NCBI RefSeq assembly: GCF_007828865.1
Contig: NZ_VIVK01000002.1
Location: forward strand, 620,001-684,000
Reading direction: 5' to 3'
Source of the DNA: Kribbella amoyensis
GTDB lineage: Bacteria > Actinomycetota > Actinomycetes > Propionibacteriales > Kribbellaceae
Length of the DNA: 64,000 nucleotides
Within the stretch, counting starts at the first letter, position 1. Each line of letters opens with the position of its first letter. A model generated the notes under the pieces. It made no database searches, was not told the origin of the DNA, and worked only from the letters and a program-made list of their open reading frames with translations. A program made the position numbers and the translations under genes. Positions 31,734 to 40,881 of the stretch are shown here, one piece after another.

Positions 31734-32674
31734 CGGCCACGTCGAGCACCTTGCCGACGGGAGCGGTGGTGGCGGCCGCTCCCGGCCGTGGGGGCATCCA
31801 TCGGGACGGGCGCGCGGCGTACCTGTTCCTCGCGCCCGCGTTGCTGTTCTTCTGCGTGTTCCTGGTCCTGCCGTTCCTGTTCGCGGTGGTGCTGGCGTTC
31901 TCCGACTGGGGCGGCTTCGACCTCGGCACCATCGAGTTCGCCGGGGTGTCGAACTTCGCCGACGTGCTGCGCTTCGACGGCAGCTTCGTCCGGCCGATCC
32001 TGGTGAACACGCTGCTGTTCGCGGTCGGCTCGGTCACGCTGGCCACCTTCGGCTCGGTGCTGGTCGCCTACTGCATCGACCGGCTCAGCTTCCAGGGCTT
32101 CTGGCGGGTGCTGTACTTCCTGCCAGTGGTCGCGACGGTGGTGGCCATCGGCAACGTCTGGAAGATGATGTACCAGCCGGCCGGCCTGATCAACGGCGTG
32201 CTGAACAAGCTCGGCGTGAACAGCATCGGCTTCCTCTCCGACTCCAGCTACGCCTTGCCGGCGGTGACCGTGGTGCACGCGTGGGCGTCGATCGGCGGCG
32301 CCGTCCTGATCCTGACCGCGGGACTCAAGGCGATCCCGGAGATGTACTACGAGGCGGCCGAGGTGGACGGTGCGAACAGCTGGCGGATGTTCTGGCAGAT
32401 CACCCTGCCGCTGCTCCGGCCGTCGTTGCTGTTCGTCCTGATCACCCAGTTCATCGGCGGGTTGCAGTCGTTCGCGCTGATCATCGTGATGACCACCGAC
32501 GGCGGCCCGGTGAACTCGACCAACGTGGCCGCGTTCGAGATGTACCAGCAGGCGTTCAAGTTCGGCGCCTGGGGGACGGCGAGCGCGATGGCGATGGTGC
32601 TGTTCGTGATCATCCTCGCGATCACCCTGCTGCAGTTGTGGATCGCCCGGCGCCGGGGAGAGGAGACCTCGTGA
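31730..32674 (+). CDS. Sugar ABC transporter permease (MalF type)
   Basis: Membrane permease of 314 residues with six predicted TM segments (first YLFLAPALLFFCVFLVLPFL). The EAA loop is YYEAAEVDGANSWRMFWQIT, with LPLLRPSLLFVLITQFIGGL after it, the carbohydrate-uptake-1 signature. GTG start overlaps the binding-protein stop; the end overlaps the next permease. No ATPase gene lies in this operon; importers of this class commonly borrow the housekeeping ATPase MsiK (inference). Confidence 0.93.
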   Translation: MTATSSTLPTGAVVAAAPGRGGIHRDGRAAYLFLAPALLFFCVFLVLPFLFAVVLAFSDWGGFDLGTIEFAGVSNFADVLRFDGSFVRPILVNTLLFAVGSVTLATFGSVLVAYCIDRLSFQGFWRVLYFLPVVATVVAIGNVWKMMYQPAGLINGVLNKLGVNSIGFLSDSSYALPAVTVVHAWASIGGAVLILTAGLKAIPEMYYEAAEVDGANSWRMFWQITLPLLRPSLLFVLITQFIGGLQSFALIIVMTTDGGPVNSTNVAAFEMYQQAFKFGAWGTASAMAMVLFVIILAITLLQLWIARRRGEETS

Positions 32675-33549
32675 GACGACGACGCGGTGGGTTCCCGTGG
32701 TTCGCGTACCTGGTGGTGATCCTGGGCGCGGTGGCGATGGTGATGCCGTTCCTCGACATGGTGATGAGCTCGTTCAAGGGCGCGGGGGAGTACGGCGTCA
32801 TCCCGTACCGGTTGCTGCCGGAGTCGTTCGGCCTGGACAACTACCGGGCCGCGTTCGAGCAGTTGGAGCTGGTCCGGCTGTTCCGGAACAGCGTGATCGT
32901 CACGGTCAGCGTCACCGTGTCCGTGCTGATCACGTCCAGCCTGGCCGGGTACGCGCTGGCGAAGCTGCGGTTCCGCGGTCGCGCGGTGATCTTCCGGTTC
33001 ATCCTCGCGACGATGATGCTGCCGCCGTTCCTGCTGCTGATCCCGACGTTCCTGATCATGCTGAACTGGCCGTTGGCCGGGGGCAACGACCTGCTCGGCC
33101 GAGGCGGCGACGGCGGGCTGACCACCAGCCTGGTCGCGCTGATCCTGCCGTTCACGGTCAGCGGGTTCGGCATCTTCCTGATGCGCCAGTTCATGGTCTC
33201 GCTGCCGGACGAGATGCTGGAGGCGGCCAGGATCGACGGCGCGAACCAGTGGCAGACCTGGCGGCTGATCGTGCTGCCGCAGACCAAACCGGTCGCGATC
33301 ACGCTCGGCCTGATCACCTTCATCGGCACCTGGAACGAGTACATCTGGACGCTGCTGATCTCCTCGTCCAGCCCCGAACTGCAGACGCTGCCGGTCGGCA
33401 TCCAGCTGCTGCAGAGCTTCCTCGACCCGGACCGGACGATGCCGATCGTGATGGCCGGCCTGGTGATCAGCACGCTGCCCGTGCTCGCTGTCTTCCTCGC
33501 CTTCCAGAAGTACTACGTCCGCGGCGTCGTGCTCAGCGGTCTCAAGTAG
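32671..33549 (+). CDS. Sugar ABC transporter permease (MalG type)
   Basis: Second permease subunit, 292 residues, six TM segments (WFAYLVVILGAVAMVMPFLD first). EAA loop MLEAARIDGANQWQTWRLIV followed by LPQTKPVAITLGLITFIGTW, then a C-terminal FLAFQKYYVRGVVLSGLK. The GTG start (after GGGGAGAGGAG) overlaps the upstream permease by 4 bp. Pairs with 31730-32674 in the membrane. Confidence 0.93.
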   Translation: MRRRRGGFPWFAYLVVILGAVAMVMPFLDMVMSSFKGAGEYGVIPYRLLPESFGLDNYRAAFEQLELVRLFRNSVIVTVSVTVSVLITSSLAGYALAKLRFRGRAVIFRFILATMMLPPFLLLIPTFLIMLNWPLAGGNDLLGRGGDGGLTTSLVALILPFTVSGFGIFLMRQFMVSLPDEMLEAARIDGANQWQTWRLIVLPQTKPVAITLGLITFIGTWNEYIWTLLISSSSPELQTLPVGIQLLQSFLDPDRTMPIVMAGLVISTLPVLAVFLAFQKYYVRGVVLSGLK

Positions 33550-33566
33550 CCAGTCAGGAGTAACGG

Positions 33567-34259
33567 ATGAACAGATCGGTCCTCGCCATCGGCGGTCACA
33601 TCGGCGACATGGATCTCACCGCCGGTCCCACCCTGGCCAAGCTCGTCGGCGAAGGCGCCTCTGCGACCATCGTGGCGCTGACCTACGGCGAACGCGGGCA
33701 CCCGCGGCTGTCCCCGGCGGAGTACAAGACGCAGAAGCTGGCCGAGGGGGAGGCGTTCGCGACCGCGATCGGTGCCGACTTCATCGCGCTCGACCACAGC
33801 GACGGCTTCCTGCCCGACACCGACGAGGTCGCGCTGGAGCTGGCGTCGATCATCCGGGAGAAGCAGCCGGACACGCTGATCACGCACTGGAAGCACAGCA
33901 TCCACCGCGACCACGAGTACGCCGCGAAGCTGGCCGAGCGGGCCCGGTTCCTGGCCGGGTTGCCGATGGACCACGAGCTGCCGCGGCACTCGGTCCGGAC
34001 CTTCCTGCACGCCGAGAACTGGGAGGACATGGAGGGGTTCCAGCCGACCACGTACGTGCCGATCCCGGACGACGCCTTCTACCGCTGGGTCGGCGCGATC
34101 CGGCACCAGGCCTTCGCCCGCGGCGAGACGTACGGCTTCCGCTACATCGACTACTACACCGCGCTGATGACGATGCGCGGCTGCCTGGCCGGCTACCCCA
34201 GGGCCTGCGCGTTCATGGATCCACGCGGCCCCGAGGTCACCAAGCTCGCCGGCCCGTGA
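33567..34259 (+). CDS. PIG-L/LmbE family deacetylase
   Basis: Zinc-dependent N-deacetylase of 230 residues, related to MshB/Bca and LmbE. The metal site replaces the usual AHPDD with GGHIGDMDLTAG (His11, Asp14), and the second His lies in HWKHSIHRDHEYAAKLAERA. TYGERGHPRLSP is the family substrate loop. Substrates of the family are N-acetylglucosamine conjugates, which agrees with the operon's amino-sugar theme. The ATG follows AGGAG. The stop codon lies within a 12-bp tandem repeat. Confidence 0.88.
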   Translation: MNRSVLAIGGHIGDMDLTAGPTLAKLVGEGASATIVALTYGERGHPRLSPAEYKTQKLAEGEAFATAIGADFIALDHSDGFLPDTDEVALELASIIREKQPDTLITHWKHSIHRDHEYAAKLAERARFLAGLPMDHELPRHSVRTFLHAENWEDMEGFQPTTYVPIPDDAFYRWVGAIRHQAFARGETYGFRYIDYYTALMTMRGCLAGYPRACAFMDPRGPEVTKLAGP

Positions 34260-34292
34260 GCCGGCCCGTGAGCCGGCCCGTGAGCCGGCCCG
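34248..34292. repeat. 12-bp tandem repeat over the deacetylase stop codon
   Basis: GCCGGCCCGTGA is repeated at 34248, 34260 and 34272, with a partial copy at 34284. Each unit contains the palindrome GCCGGC and an in-frame TGA, so the deacetylase stop is present three times in a row. The array separates two convergent operons. Confidence 0.9.
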
Positions 34293-34295
34293 GAG

Positions 34296-35906
34296 TCAGA
34301 CGCGGTGGCGGCGGTGGTACTGCTGGAGATAGGCCAGGTTGCCGAGCATCCAGCCGAACACGCCGCCCTGGTTCTCCGGTGTCGGCTGGTACGCGTCGAA
34401 CACCGCGAGCGAGTGCTCGTAGACCATCGGGTCCCACGCCGCGAGCTGCATCCAGCGCGGCGCCTGCCCGGCGTAGCCGAAGTCGGTGGTGCCCGTCCCG
34501 TTCACCCGCAGGAACGTGGTCGCGCCGAACCCGTCCCGCTCGGTCGCGACGTTGCGGGTGTAGGTGCGGGTGAGCCGCTCCATCTCCGGCTTCGTCAGGC
34601 CGAGGCCGGCCTTGTACGCGGCGCCCGCGAACTCGACCGAGATCGCCGCGTGCGAGACGTCCTCGACCTGCCGCTGTGGGGTCGCCAGGTTCGGGTTGTA
34701 GACGGAGACGTCGGTGTCCGGCGAACCCGTCTTGGCGTACCCGTTGTGGATGGTGCCGAACGTCGGCCAGTAGCGCCACGAGTACGAGCCCCGGGTGGCG
34801 TCCAGCGCGAGCTGGCCGCGGAACATCGCGGTCATCGCGGCCGTCCGCTCCCGGTACGTGCGTTCGCCGGTGATCCGAGCCAGCTCGGACACCGTCTGGC
34901 CCCAGCCCAGCGTCTGGTTGATCGGCTGCTCGGAACCGTCCCACTGCTGCGGCGATCCCTTCAGCCAGATCAGCGTGCCCTCACCGCGCTCGGTGAGCTG
35001 GTACTCGGCGTCGTGCACCGCGACCGCGGCCCGCACCGCCAGCAGGTACTCCAACGCCTTCGTCCGGTAGTGCCGCCGGGCGAGCAGCTTCGGGGTGGTC
35101 AGCACGGTGCGCACGAACTGCGCGATCGGGTAGGTGATCATCCCGGTGTGCACAGCGAAGATGGTCGGCAACGAGGTCATCCGGTACGTGCCGGGCGCGG
35201 GGACGCCTGCCGCGGCCGGCGTCTCCCGCAGATCCAGCGCGGTGGCGAGCACCACGGCCGGGTAGTCGTTGTACAACCGCTTGACGGCGTAGTCCGGGCT
35301 GGCCGGGTCCATCGACAGCCACGAGTACACATGGCGGTTGCCGCTCTGCGCGTGCCGGACGTCCAAGCCGAAGAGGTGTGGCTCCGGACCGGGCATCACG
35401 GTGACCGAGGTGGTGCTGCTGTAGACCCGGCCCGCCCGTACCTGCAGCGTCGGGCGACCGTCGGCATCCCTCAGGTCGACCGCGCCCACCGTGTACGGGT
35501 GGTTGGCTCGCCAGGCCGGCAGCGACCGGCCGCGGTAGTCGGTCACGCCGCGCTTGCTGTCCCGCACCGACAGCACCGCGTCGATGGACTCGATCAGCTG
35601 GTCGAGGTACCGGGTGTCGCCGTACGCGTGGTACATCCGCAGGAAACCCGCGAGCAGGTACGACGCGCCCCAGCCGAGGCCGCCGGACTTGCCGGTGGCG
35701 GTGTCGTCGTTCGGCTGGTCCGGCATCCCGTCCTTGCGCTCGGTGAAGAACTGCGCGAGCCAGCCGTCCCAGGTCGCCCGGTCGAGGTAGCCGGAGCCAC
35801 CCGCGGCGGCCGCGGGCAGCACGCTCATCGTCGGACCGACCGACCCGGCCAGCGTGATGAGCCCGGTCCGGCGGAGGAAGTCCCGTCTGCTCGAGATCGC
35901 GGTCAT
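34296..35906 (-). CDS. Tat-exported alpha/alpha-toroid protein (putative carbohydrate-active)
   Basis: A 536-residue exported protein not firmly recognised. ATG at 35906 with GGGAGG upstream; MTAISSRRDFLRRTGLITLA is a twin-arginine signal. The mature chain has regular helical hairpins with aromatic/Gly turns (SYLLAGFLRMYHAYGDTRYL, YRTKALEYLLAVRAAVAVHD, NQTLGWGQTVSELARITGER), typical of (alpha/alpha)6 toroids of six-hairpin glycosidases, polysaccharide lyases or glucuronyl epimerases. It ends 16 bp after the DUF4091 gene on the same strand, so both are co-transcribed. Enzyme activity cannot be deduced; non-catalytic binding is also possible. Confidence 0.7.
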   Translation of the reverse strand: MTAISSRRDFLRRTGLITLAGSVGPTMSVLPAAAAGGSGYLDRATWDGWLAQFFTERKDGMPDQPNDDTATGKSGGLGWGASYLLAGFLRMYHAYGDTRYLDQLIESIDAVLSVRDSKRGVTDYRGRSLPAWRANHPYTVGAVDLRDADGRPTLQVRAGRVYSSTTSVTVMPGPEPHLFGLDVRHAQSGNRHVYSWLSMDPASPDYAVKRLYNDYPAVVLATALDLRETPAAAGVPAPGTYRMTSLPTIFAVHTGMITYPIAQFVRTVLTTPKLLARRHYRTKALEYLLAVRAAVAVHDAEYQLTERGEGTLIWLKGSPQQWDGSEQPINQTLGWGQTVSELARITGERTYRERTAAMTAMFRGQLALDATRGSYSWRYWPTFGTIHNGYAKTGSPDTDVSVYNPNLATPQRQVEDVSHAAISVEFAGAAYKAGLGLTKPEMERLTRTYTRNVATERDGFGATTFLRVNGTGTTDFGYAGQAPRWMQLAAWDPMVYEHSLAVFDAYQPTPENQGGVFGWMLGNLAYLQQYHRRHRV

Positions 35907-35922
35907 CGGTCATCGCCTCCCG

Positions 35923-38391
35923 TCAGCGCAGTCGGTCGAGTGTGGTGAGGACGTTGGCGCGCCAGGTGCGGTACTTCGCGGGCTCCTGGACGTACTCGTA
36001 GTTGCTGGTGACAACGTCCTTGCCGCTGAGCAGGCGTTTCGCCTCGGCGATCAGTCGCGGGTCGGTCGCCGGCGGCGCGGTGTCGATCGCCTGCTGCAGG
36101 GTGTCGAGCAGGTTGTAGTCCTCGAGCCCGTCCCGGATGTTCTCCAGGCGGATCGACGGCACCGGCCCGTCCGGACCCGGATAGAGCAGCGAGCCGTCAC
36201 CGGCCAGGTCGTTCCAGGTCTGCGGGTCCCACGACGTGGTCGGGTCGTCGTCCAGCAGCGGGTGCCCGTACCAGCGGTCGACCCGGTAGTAGAGGAAGCC
36301 GTCGACCCCGGCCTGGTGGGCCATCGGGCCGAGCAGGGTGCGCAGTTGGCCCGGGTCGTAGTTCACGAACACGTTCGGGGTCGGGTTGCGGTTGCCGGCG
36401 TGCAGGTACCACCAGGCCTCCCGGCCGGCCGCGTGCCGCTCGGCGATGACGTCCGGTTCGAACCACGGCACGTCCCGGACCCACCAGTCGATCAGTTTGT
36501 CCAGCCCGGACTGCCGGCCCATCTGGTCGTCGATGATCGTGGTCAGTACCTTGACGCCCGGGAACCGCGCCTTGAACCGGGTCAGCACGAACTTCACCAG
36601 CTCGGTGTGCTCGGCACGGGTCTCGTCACAGCAGTACAGGTAACCCTTGTCCAGTAGCCCGGCCGCCCGGTACTGCTCGACGTACGGCTGGATCAGGTCG
36701 AACAACTCGTCCGCCTGCGCCGCCCAGGTGTCCGGCTTCGTCCGGTCGAACACCCGCGGGTCGAAGTACCAGATGTTGAACTGCCGCAGACCACCCGGCC
36801 GCGCCTCGATCTTGCGCAGGCTTTCCACCGACGGCGGGGCCGTTTCGTACACCTTGCGGTAGATGTTGTCCCCCTGCAGCAGGTACCGGTCGAGGAAGTC
36901 GTACTCCTCGTCGACCAGCCTGCGCACCTCGGCCGGATCGGTGACCCCGTACGGCTCGGCGTAGGCCTTGGGGTCGTGGCCGATCGCGGTCCGCAGCCCG
37001 GACTGCCGGGCGATCGTGGTGTCGTGGACCTTCACGTCGAACCGGGTCAGCTGCGGCGGCAGTCCGGCGGCCCGCAGTTCGAGCACGACCGGGTACACCC
37101 CGGGCCGGGTGGCCTGGCTGGTCTCGATCGAGACCCAGAACGCCTGCAGGTCGCCGGCCTCGGTGTCGACCGTGTCGTACCCGGTCTGGATCGCGTCCGG
37201 GGTCCAGCCGGTGTAGTTGCTCGGCCGGAACGCGGTCGGGGTGGCGGGGTGTTGCCTGACCGGCGGCTTCATGTCGAAGGACAACACCGGGTGCGCGTCG
37301 ACGGTGATACCGGGCCGCAGCGCGCGGACCTTGACGCCGACGTCCGTCAGCGCGGCGCCGTACGGGATCGCGACCAGTTGGAGGCCCTCGTGTTCGCCGC
37401 GGACAGCATCCACGGTCGGCTTCGCGAAGCTGCAGTCGCACGGCAGGTCGCGCGGGTACACCCGGGTCATCGCGTCCGCGAATCCGAGCCCGACGGGGGC
37501 CGCCGGCTGGGCCTTCCGGGCGCTGACCAGGCTGGCCAGCCGCTTGACCTCCCAGCCGACGTCGCGCACCGCGAACCAGATCGCCCGGGCCTCGTCGGCA
37601 TCGTTGCCGACAGCACCGATCCGCGTCTTCAGGGCGTCCAGCTCGGTACGGATCGAGGCGGCCTGCTTCTTGAGGTGCTGGTCCGGCCCCAGCGGTCCGG
37701 GTTTGATCCCGCGCCGTACCTGCTCCAGCGCCTGGGCCGCGTCGGCGTGCAGGCCGTTCAGGTTCATCGACCCGATCAGCTTCGGCGCGACCCGGGCCAC
37801 CTCGGCCGGGATGTCGGTCGCGGTGTTGGTGAGCCGGAGGTCGTCGGCGAGCAGCCGCTTCGGGTTCACCGACCGCTCCGAGCTGAGCTGCACCTTGGCC
37901 AGATCGGCCAGGTTCACCCCGGCGGCGGCGATGTCGGAGACCTTGAGCTGGAACACGTGGTACGCGAACGGCTGCGCGGCGATCGACCGCTGCACGTACT
38001 TGCCGGCCTTGTCGAAGACGACGAGGTACAGCGTGGCCGGCTCGGCCGAGGCGTTCGCCACCCCGACGTGCAGGTACTGCCACTGGGTCCAGTCAACGTC
38101 CGGCAGGGTCGAGCCGACGTTCAGCCAGACGCGCGGGAAGACCTGGCCTTGCTTGGACTTCATCGGCCCGAGGTCGAGTGCCATCGCCGACCGCCCGGTA
38201 CTCGCGAACGTGTCGGTGACGGTCGCCTGGTCGAGACCTGGCACGAGGATTGTCGCGCCCTTGAGGGCGTCGGCGGATTCGAAGTCGGCCAGCACCATGT
38301 CGTCCGCGGCGGCGGCCGGGAGGGCGACCAAAGACGGGACGAAGAGGGCGAGCAGGACGGCGGTGACGAGTAACCGCAAGGGACCACGCAT
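35923..38391 (-). CDS. Secreted DUF4091/GH123-like glycoside hydrolase
   Basis: An 822-residue exported protein. Signal peptide MRGPLRLLVTAVLLALFVPS to VALPAAAADD. Residues about 30-190 look like a carbohydrate-binding jelly roll (VLADFESADAL, GRSAMALDLG, LLADDLRLTN), followed by a helical linker (about 195-290) and a C-terminal DUF4091 barrel region (about 430-800). The likely acid/nucleophile pair of GH123 relatives is in YLYCCDETRAEHTELV (adjacent Asp-Glu). GH123 enzymes act on beta-N-acetylgalactosamine; specificity here is inference. GGAGG precedes the ATG. First gene of a two-gene unit facing the NamZ operon. Confidence 0.82.
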   Translation of the reverse strand: MRGPLRLLVTAVLLALFVPSLVALPAAAADDMVLADFESADALKGATILVPGLDQATVTDTFASTGRSAMALDLGPMKSKQGQVFPRVWLNVGSTLPDVDWTQWQYLHVGVANASAEPATLYLVVFDKAGKYVQRSIAAQPFAYHVFQLKVSDIAAAGVNLADLAKVQLSSERSVNPKRLLADDLRLTNTATDIPAEVARVAPKLIGSMNLNGLHADAAQALEQVRRGIKPGPLGPDQHLKKQAASIRTELDALKTRIGAVGNDADEARAIWFAVRDVGWEVKRLASLVSARKAQPAAPVGLGFADAMTRVYPRDLPCDCSFAKPTVDAVRGEHEGLQLVAIPYGAALTDVGVKVRALRPGITVDAHPVLSFDMKPPVRQHPATPTAFRPSNYTGWTPDAIQTGYDTVDTEAGDLQAFWVSIETSQATRPGVYPVVLELRAAGLPPQLTRFDVKVHDTTIARQSGLRTAIGHDPKAYAEPYGVTDPAEVRRLVDEEYDFLDRYLLQGDNIYRKVYETAPPSVESLRKIEARPGGLRQFNIWYFDPRVFDRTKPDTWAAQADELFDLIQPYVEQYRAAGLLDKGYLYCCDETRAEHTELVKFVLTRFKARFPGVKVLTTIIDDQMGRQSGLDKLIDWWVRDVPWFEPDVIAERHAAGREAWWYLHAGNRNPTPNVFVNYDPGQLRTLLGPMAHQAGVDGFLYYRVDRWYGHPLLDDDPTTSWDPQTWNDLAGDGSLLYPGPDGPVPSIRLENIRDGLEDYNLLDTLQQAIDTAPPATDPRLIAEAKRLLSGKDVVTSNYEYVQEPAKYRTWRANVLTTLDRLR

Positions 38392-38554
38392 GGAGGACCT
38401 CCCAGAGCGGGCAGGAGTTTCGGACGGCCGAAGGGCGAATTACGGACTGGCCCGAAAGTACGATCGCCGCTCCCGGCTGTCAAGGTCCCAGCACGAGCGC
38501 CACCGGCCATGACGCTTCTGCGCCAGGCCTGTGCGGGGGCTTTTCGACGTGGGT

Positions 38555-39478
38555 CTAAAGGAGCGGGACCTGGAACCAGCCGCCGACGTCGATCCGGCCG
38601 GCCCGGGTGGCGGCCGTGATCGCGCCCCGGTTGGCCGCGTGGATCGTGCCGAGCAGCACGTCGAGGTCGGTCGGCAGCGCGTCGGCGAGTAACGTGGAGA
38701 GCGAGCTGCCGTAGCCGCGGCCGCGGTACGCCGGGGCCAGGATCAGCTCCTCGACGATGTACGCGGGCAGGCCGAGCGTGTCGTCCCCGGTCATCGCGGC
38801 GACGTACCCGGCCCACTCGCCGTCGACCCGGACGTCGAAGAGCAGCCCGTTCGCCAGGGTCTCGGCGAGGTTGTCGGCGCTCTGCAACGCAGCCTGGTCG
38901 GGGTGGTCGGGGTACGCGGCGTCCACGGCGGCGTACGCCTGCCGCGCGTCGTCGTACCGGTCGAGCGACTCGGCCGGAGCAACGGTCAGCCCGGCCGCAA
39001 CAGTTGCCCCGCGCAACGAAGCGAGGGGCGCGGCCAGGTAGCGCTTGTCCAGCGCGGTGCCGTCGAACCACCCGGCCGGGTGCCGGCTCCACAGCCGCAG
39101 GTACCGCGGGCGCAGTTCGCCGTACCGGGCCTGGGCCGCGGCGGCGAGATGAGCGAGGTCGGCCGCCTCGACGGGACGGCTCAGGGGAGTGGCGTCGACG
39201 AACGGCTTGTCGGCCGCGCCGCCCTCGTACCGCATGCTCAGCATCGCTTGCAGGTCGGGAGCGACCTGGACCCACTCGTTGAGCATCACCTCGGGCGGTC
39301 GCCCCGGCGCGTAGCGGGCCGCGCGCTGGGTGGCGATGTCGAGGTCGGTCGCGAGCCGCACGTCGAACGCGAACTGCCGTTCCAGCCGGCCGAGCCGGAC
39401 CTCGTCGGGGGCCCAGCCTCGGGTGACCGGGTGCTGGGCCGCCAAGCCGGACTGCGCCAGCTCGGCGGCCGTCGGCAC
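38555..39478 (-). CDS. GNAT family acetyltransferase
   Basis: A 307-residue protein whose C-terminal third (about 205-300) is a GNAT domain: DVRVDGEWAGYVAAMTGDD, EELILAPAYRGRGYGSSLST with the RGRGYG CoA loop, and LGTIHAANRGAITAATRAGR as the last helix. The N-terminal two thirds (for example RLERQFAFDVRLATDLDI) do not match a known domain. The start is a GTG at 39478 (MPTAAELAQSG), 11 bp after the upstream gene's stop. Substrate unknown. It follows the AI-2E/coiled-coil pair on the same strand and may be co-transcribed. Confidence 0.8.
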   Translation of the reverse strand: MPTAAELAQSGLAAQHPVTRGWAPDEVRLGRLERQFAFDVRLATDLDIATQRAARYAPGRPPEVMLNEWVQVAPDLQAMLSMRYEGGAADKPFVDATPLSRPVEAADLAHLAAAAQARYGELRPRYLRLWSRHPAGWFDGTALDKRYLAAPLASLRGATVAAGLTVAPAESLDRYDDARQAYAAVDAAYPDHPDQAALQSADNLAETLANGLLFDVRVDGEWAGYVAAMTGDDTLGLPAYIVEELILAPAYRGRGYGSSLSTLLADALPTDLDVLLGTIHAANRGAITAATRAGRIDVGGWFQVPLL

Positions 39479-39489
39479 CTCGGGCGAGG

Positions 39490-40881
39490 TCAGGAGGCGT
39501 CCGCCTTGCGGACCCAGACCTCGCGGATGATGAGCAACAGCGCGGCCGCGCTCGGGATCGCCAGCAGCGCGCCGACCACGCCGAGCAGGGCGCCGCCGAG
39601 CAGGGCCGCGACCACGGTGACCGCGCCGGGGATGTCGACCGCGCGGCGCATGATCCGCGGGGCGATCACGTAGTTCTCGACCTGCTGATAGATCACGCCG
39701 TACGCCAGGCAGGCGATGCCGACCCAGAGCCCGTCGGTGAAACCGATCGCGGTGATGATGACGCAGCCGATCAGGCCACCGACCATCGGGATGAACGCGG
39801 TGAACATCACCACGATCGCCAGCGCGACCGCGTAGTCACGCAGCCCGACGATCTCCAGGAAGATGAACATGAAGACGCCGGCGCACAGCGCGACCAGGAA
39901 CTGACCGCTGACGTACCCGCCGACCCGGCTGAGCACCTGGTCGCCGAGGATCGAGACCCGCGGCCGCCGGGTGGCCGGGACCAGGCTGTACGCGGCCCGC
40001 TTGACGCTCGGCAGCGAGGCCAGGAAGTACAGCGTCAGGATCAGGATCGTGAACGTGTTGAACAGCGCGTTCGCGACCACCTTGCCGACGCCGAGGATGC
40101 CGCCGAAGGCGCGTTGCGCCAGCGCCGGGTCCTGGACGTACTCGGTCGCCTTCTGGATGAAGTGGTACCGGTTGTCCAGGTCGTTGACGGTCTTGGAGTT
40201 GTTCAGCAGGTTCAGCCAGTCGGGCGCGTTCTCGATCAGGTTGTTGATCTGCTCGCTGACCACCGGCACGATCGCGAAGCCGACGCCGGCCACCGCGAGG
40301 ATCATCAGCAGGAACACCACACCGACCGCGAACCCACGGCGCAGACCGCGACGCATGAACCACTCGACCAGCGGGTTCAGACCGACCGCGATGAACATCG
40401 ACACGACCAGCAGGATGATGACCGACTTCGCCTGGCCGAGCGCGTTCCACAGGCCCCACGCGACCAGGACGCCCAGCGCCGCGAAGAACCCGAACACGAA
40501 CGGGTTCGACCGCCGCAACGGCGGACCAGGAGCCCCCATCCCCTCGGACGGATGCCGCTCGTCGATCAGCAGATCACCGACCGGCGTCTGCTGCAGCTCC
40601 CCGACCCCGTCCACCTGCCGAGCAGCAGCCTCCGCCGAAGCGGCCCGCCGCGCCGACTGCTCCGCCGACGCATCGGCGAGATCAGCCTGCTCCGCCGCCG
40701 CGCCGGCCCGCTGGGCCGCGTCGCCCGCATCCTCCGCCGACTCGTCGGCGTGCTCCGCGGCGCGTTCGGCCGCCTCCGCCGCTGCTTCCGCCGTGCGGGC
40801 GGCCTCCTCGGCGGTGTCGACGGTTCTGGTTCCTGCGCTGCCCTCGGTGGGGCTTGAGTTGTCGTCGCCGGCTGGCGTCAC
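39490..40881 (-). CDS. AI-2E family transporter with Ala-rich coiled-coil N-terminus
   Basis: A 463-residue membrane protein. Residues about 20-95 are a low-complexity Ala/Glu/Arg coiled coil (AARTAEAAAEAAERAAEHAD, SAEQSARRAASAEAAARQ), absent from ordinary family members of about 350 residues. Residues about 125-455 are the AI-2E/PerM-type domain with eight TM segments (VFGFFAALGVLVAWGLWNAL, AVALAIVVMFTAFIPMVGGL, GGALLGVVGALLAIPSAAAL). GTG start overlaps the stop of the upstream Scy-like gene (GTGA). The cytoplasmic coiled coil could bind that neighbour (inference). Confidence 0.88.
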   Translation of the reverse strand: MTPAGDDNSSPTEGSAGTRTVDTAEEAARTAEAAAEAAERAAEHADESAEDAGDAAQRAGAAAEQADLADASAEQSARRAASAEAAARQVDGVGELQQTPVGDLLIDERHPSEGMGAPGPPLRRSNPFVFGFFAALGVLVAWGLWNALGQAKSVIILLVVSMFIAVGLNPLVEWFMRRGLRRGFAVGVVFLLMILAVAGVGFAIVPVVSEQINNLIENAPDWLNLLNNSKTVNDLDNRYHFIQKATEYVQDPALAQRAFGGILGVGKVVANALFNTFTILILTLYFLASLPSVKRAAYSLVPATRRPRVSILGDQVLSRVGGYVSGQFLVALCAGVFMFIFLEIVGLRDYAVALAIVVMFTAFIPMVGGLIGCVIITAIGFTDGLWVGIACLAYGVIYQQVENYVIAPRIMRRAVDIPGAVTVVAALLGGALLGVVGALLAIPSAAALLLIIREVWVRKADAS

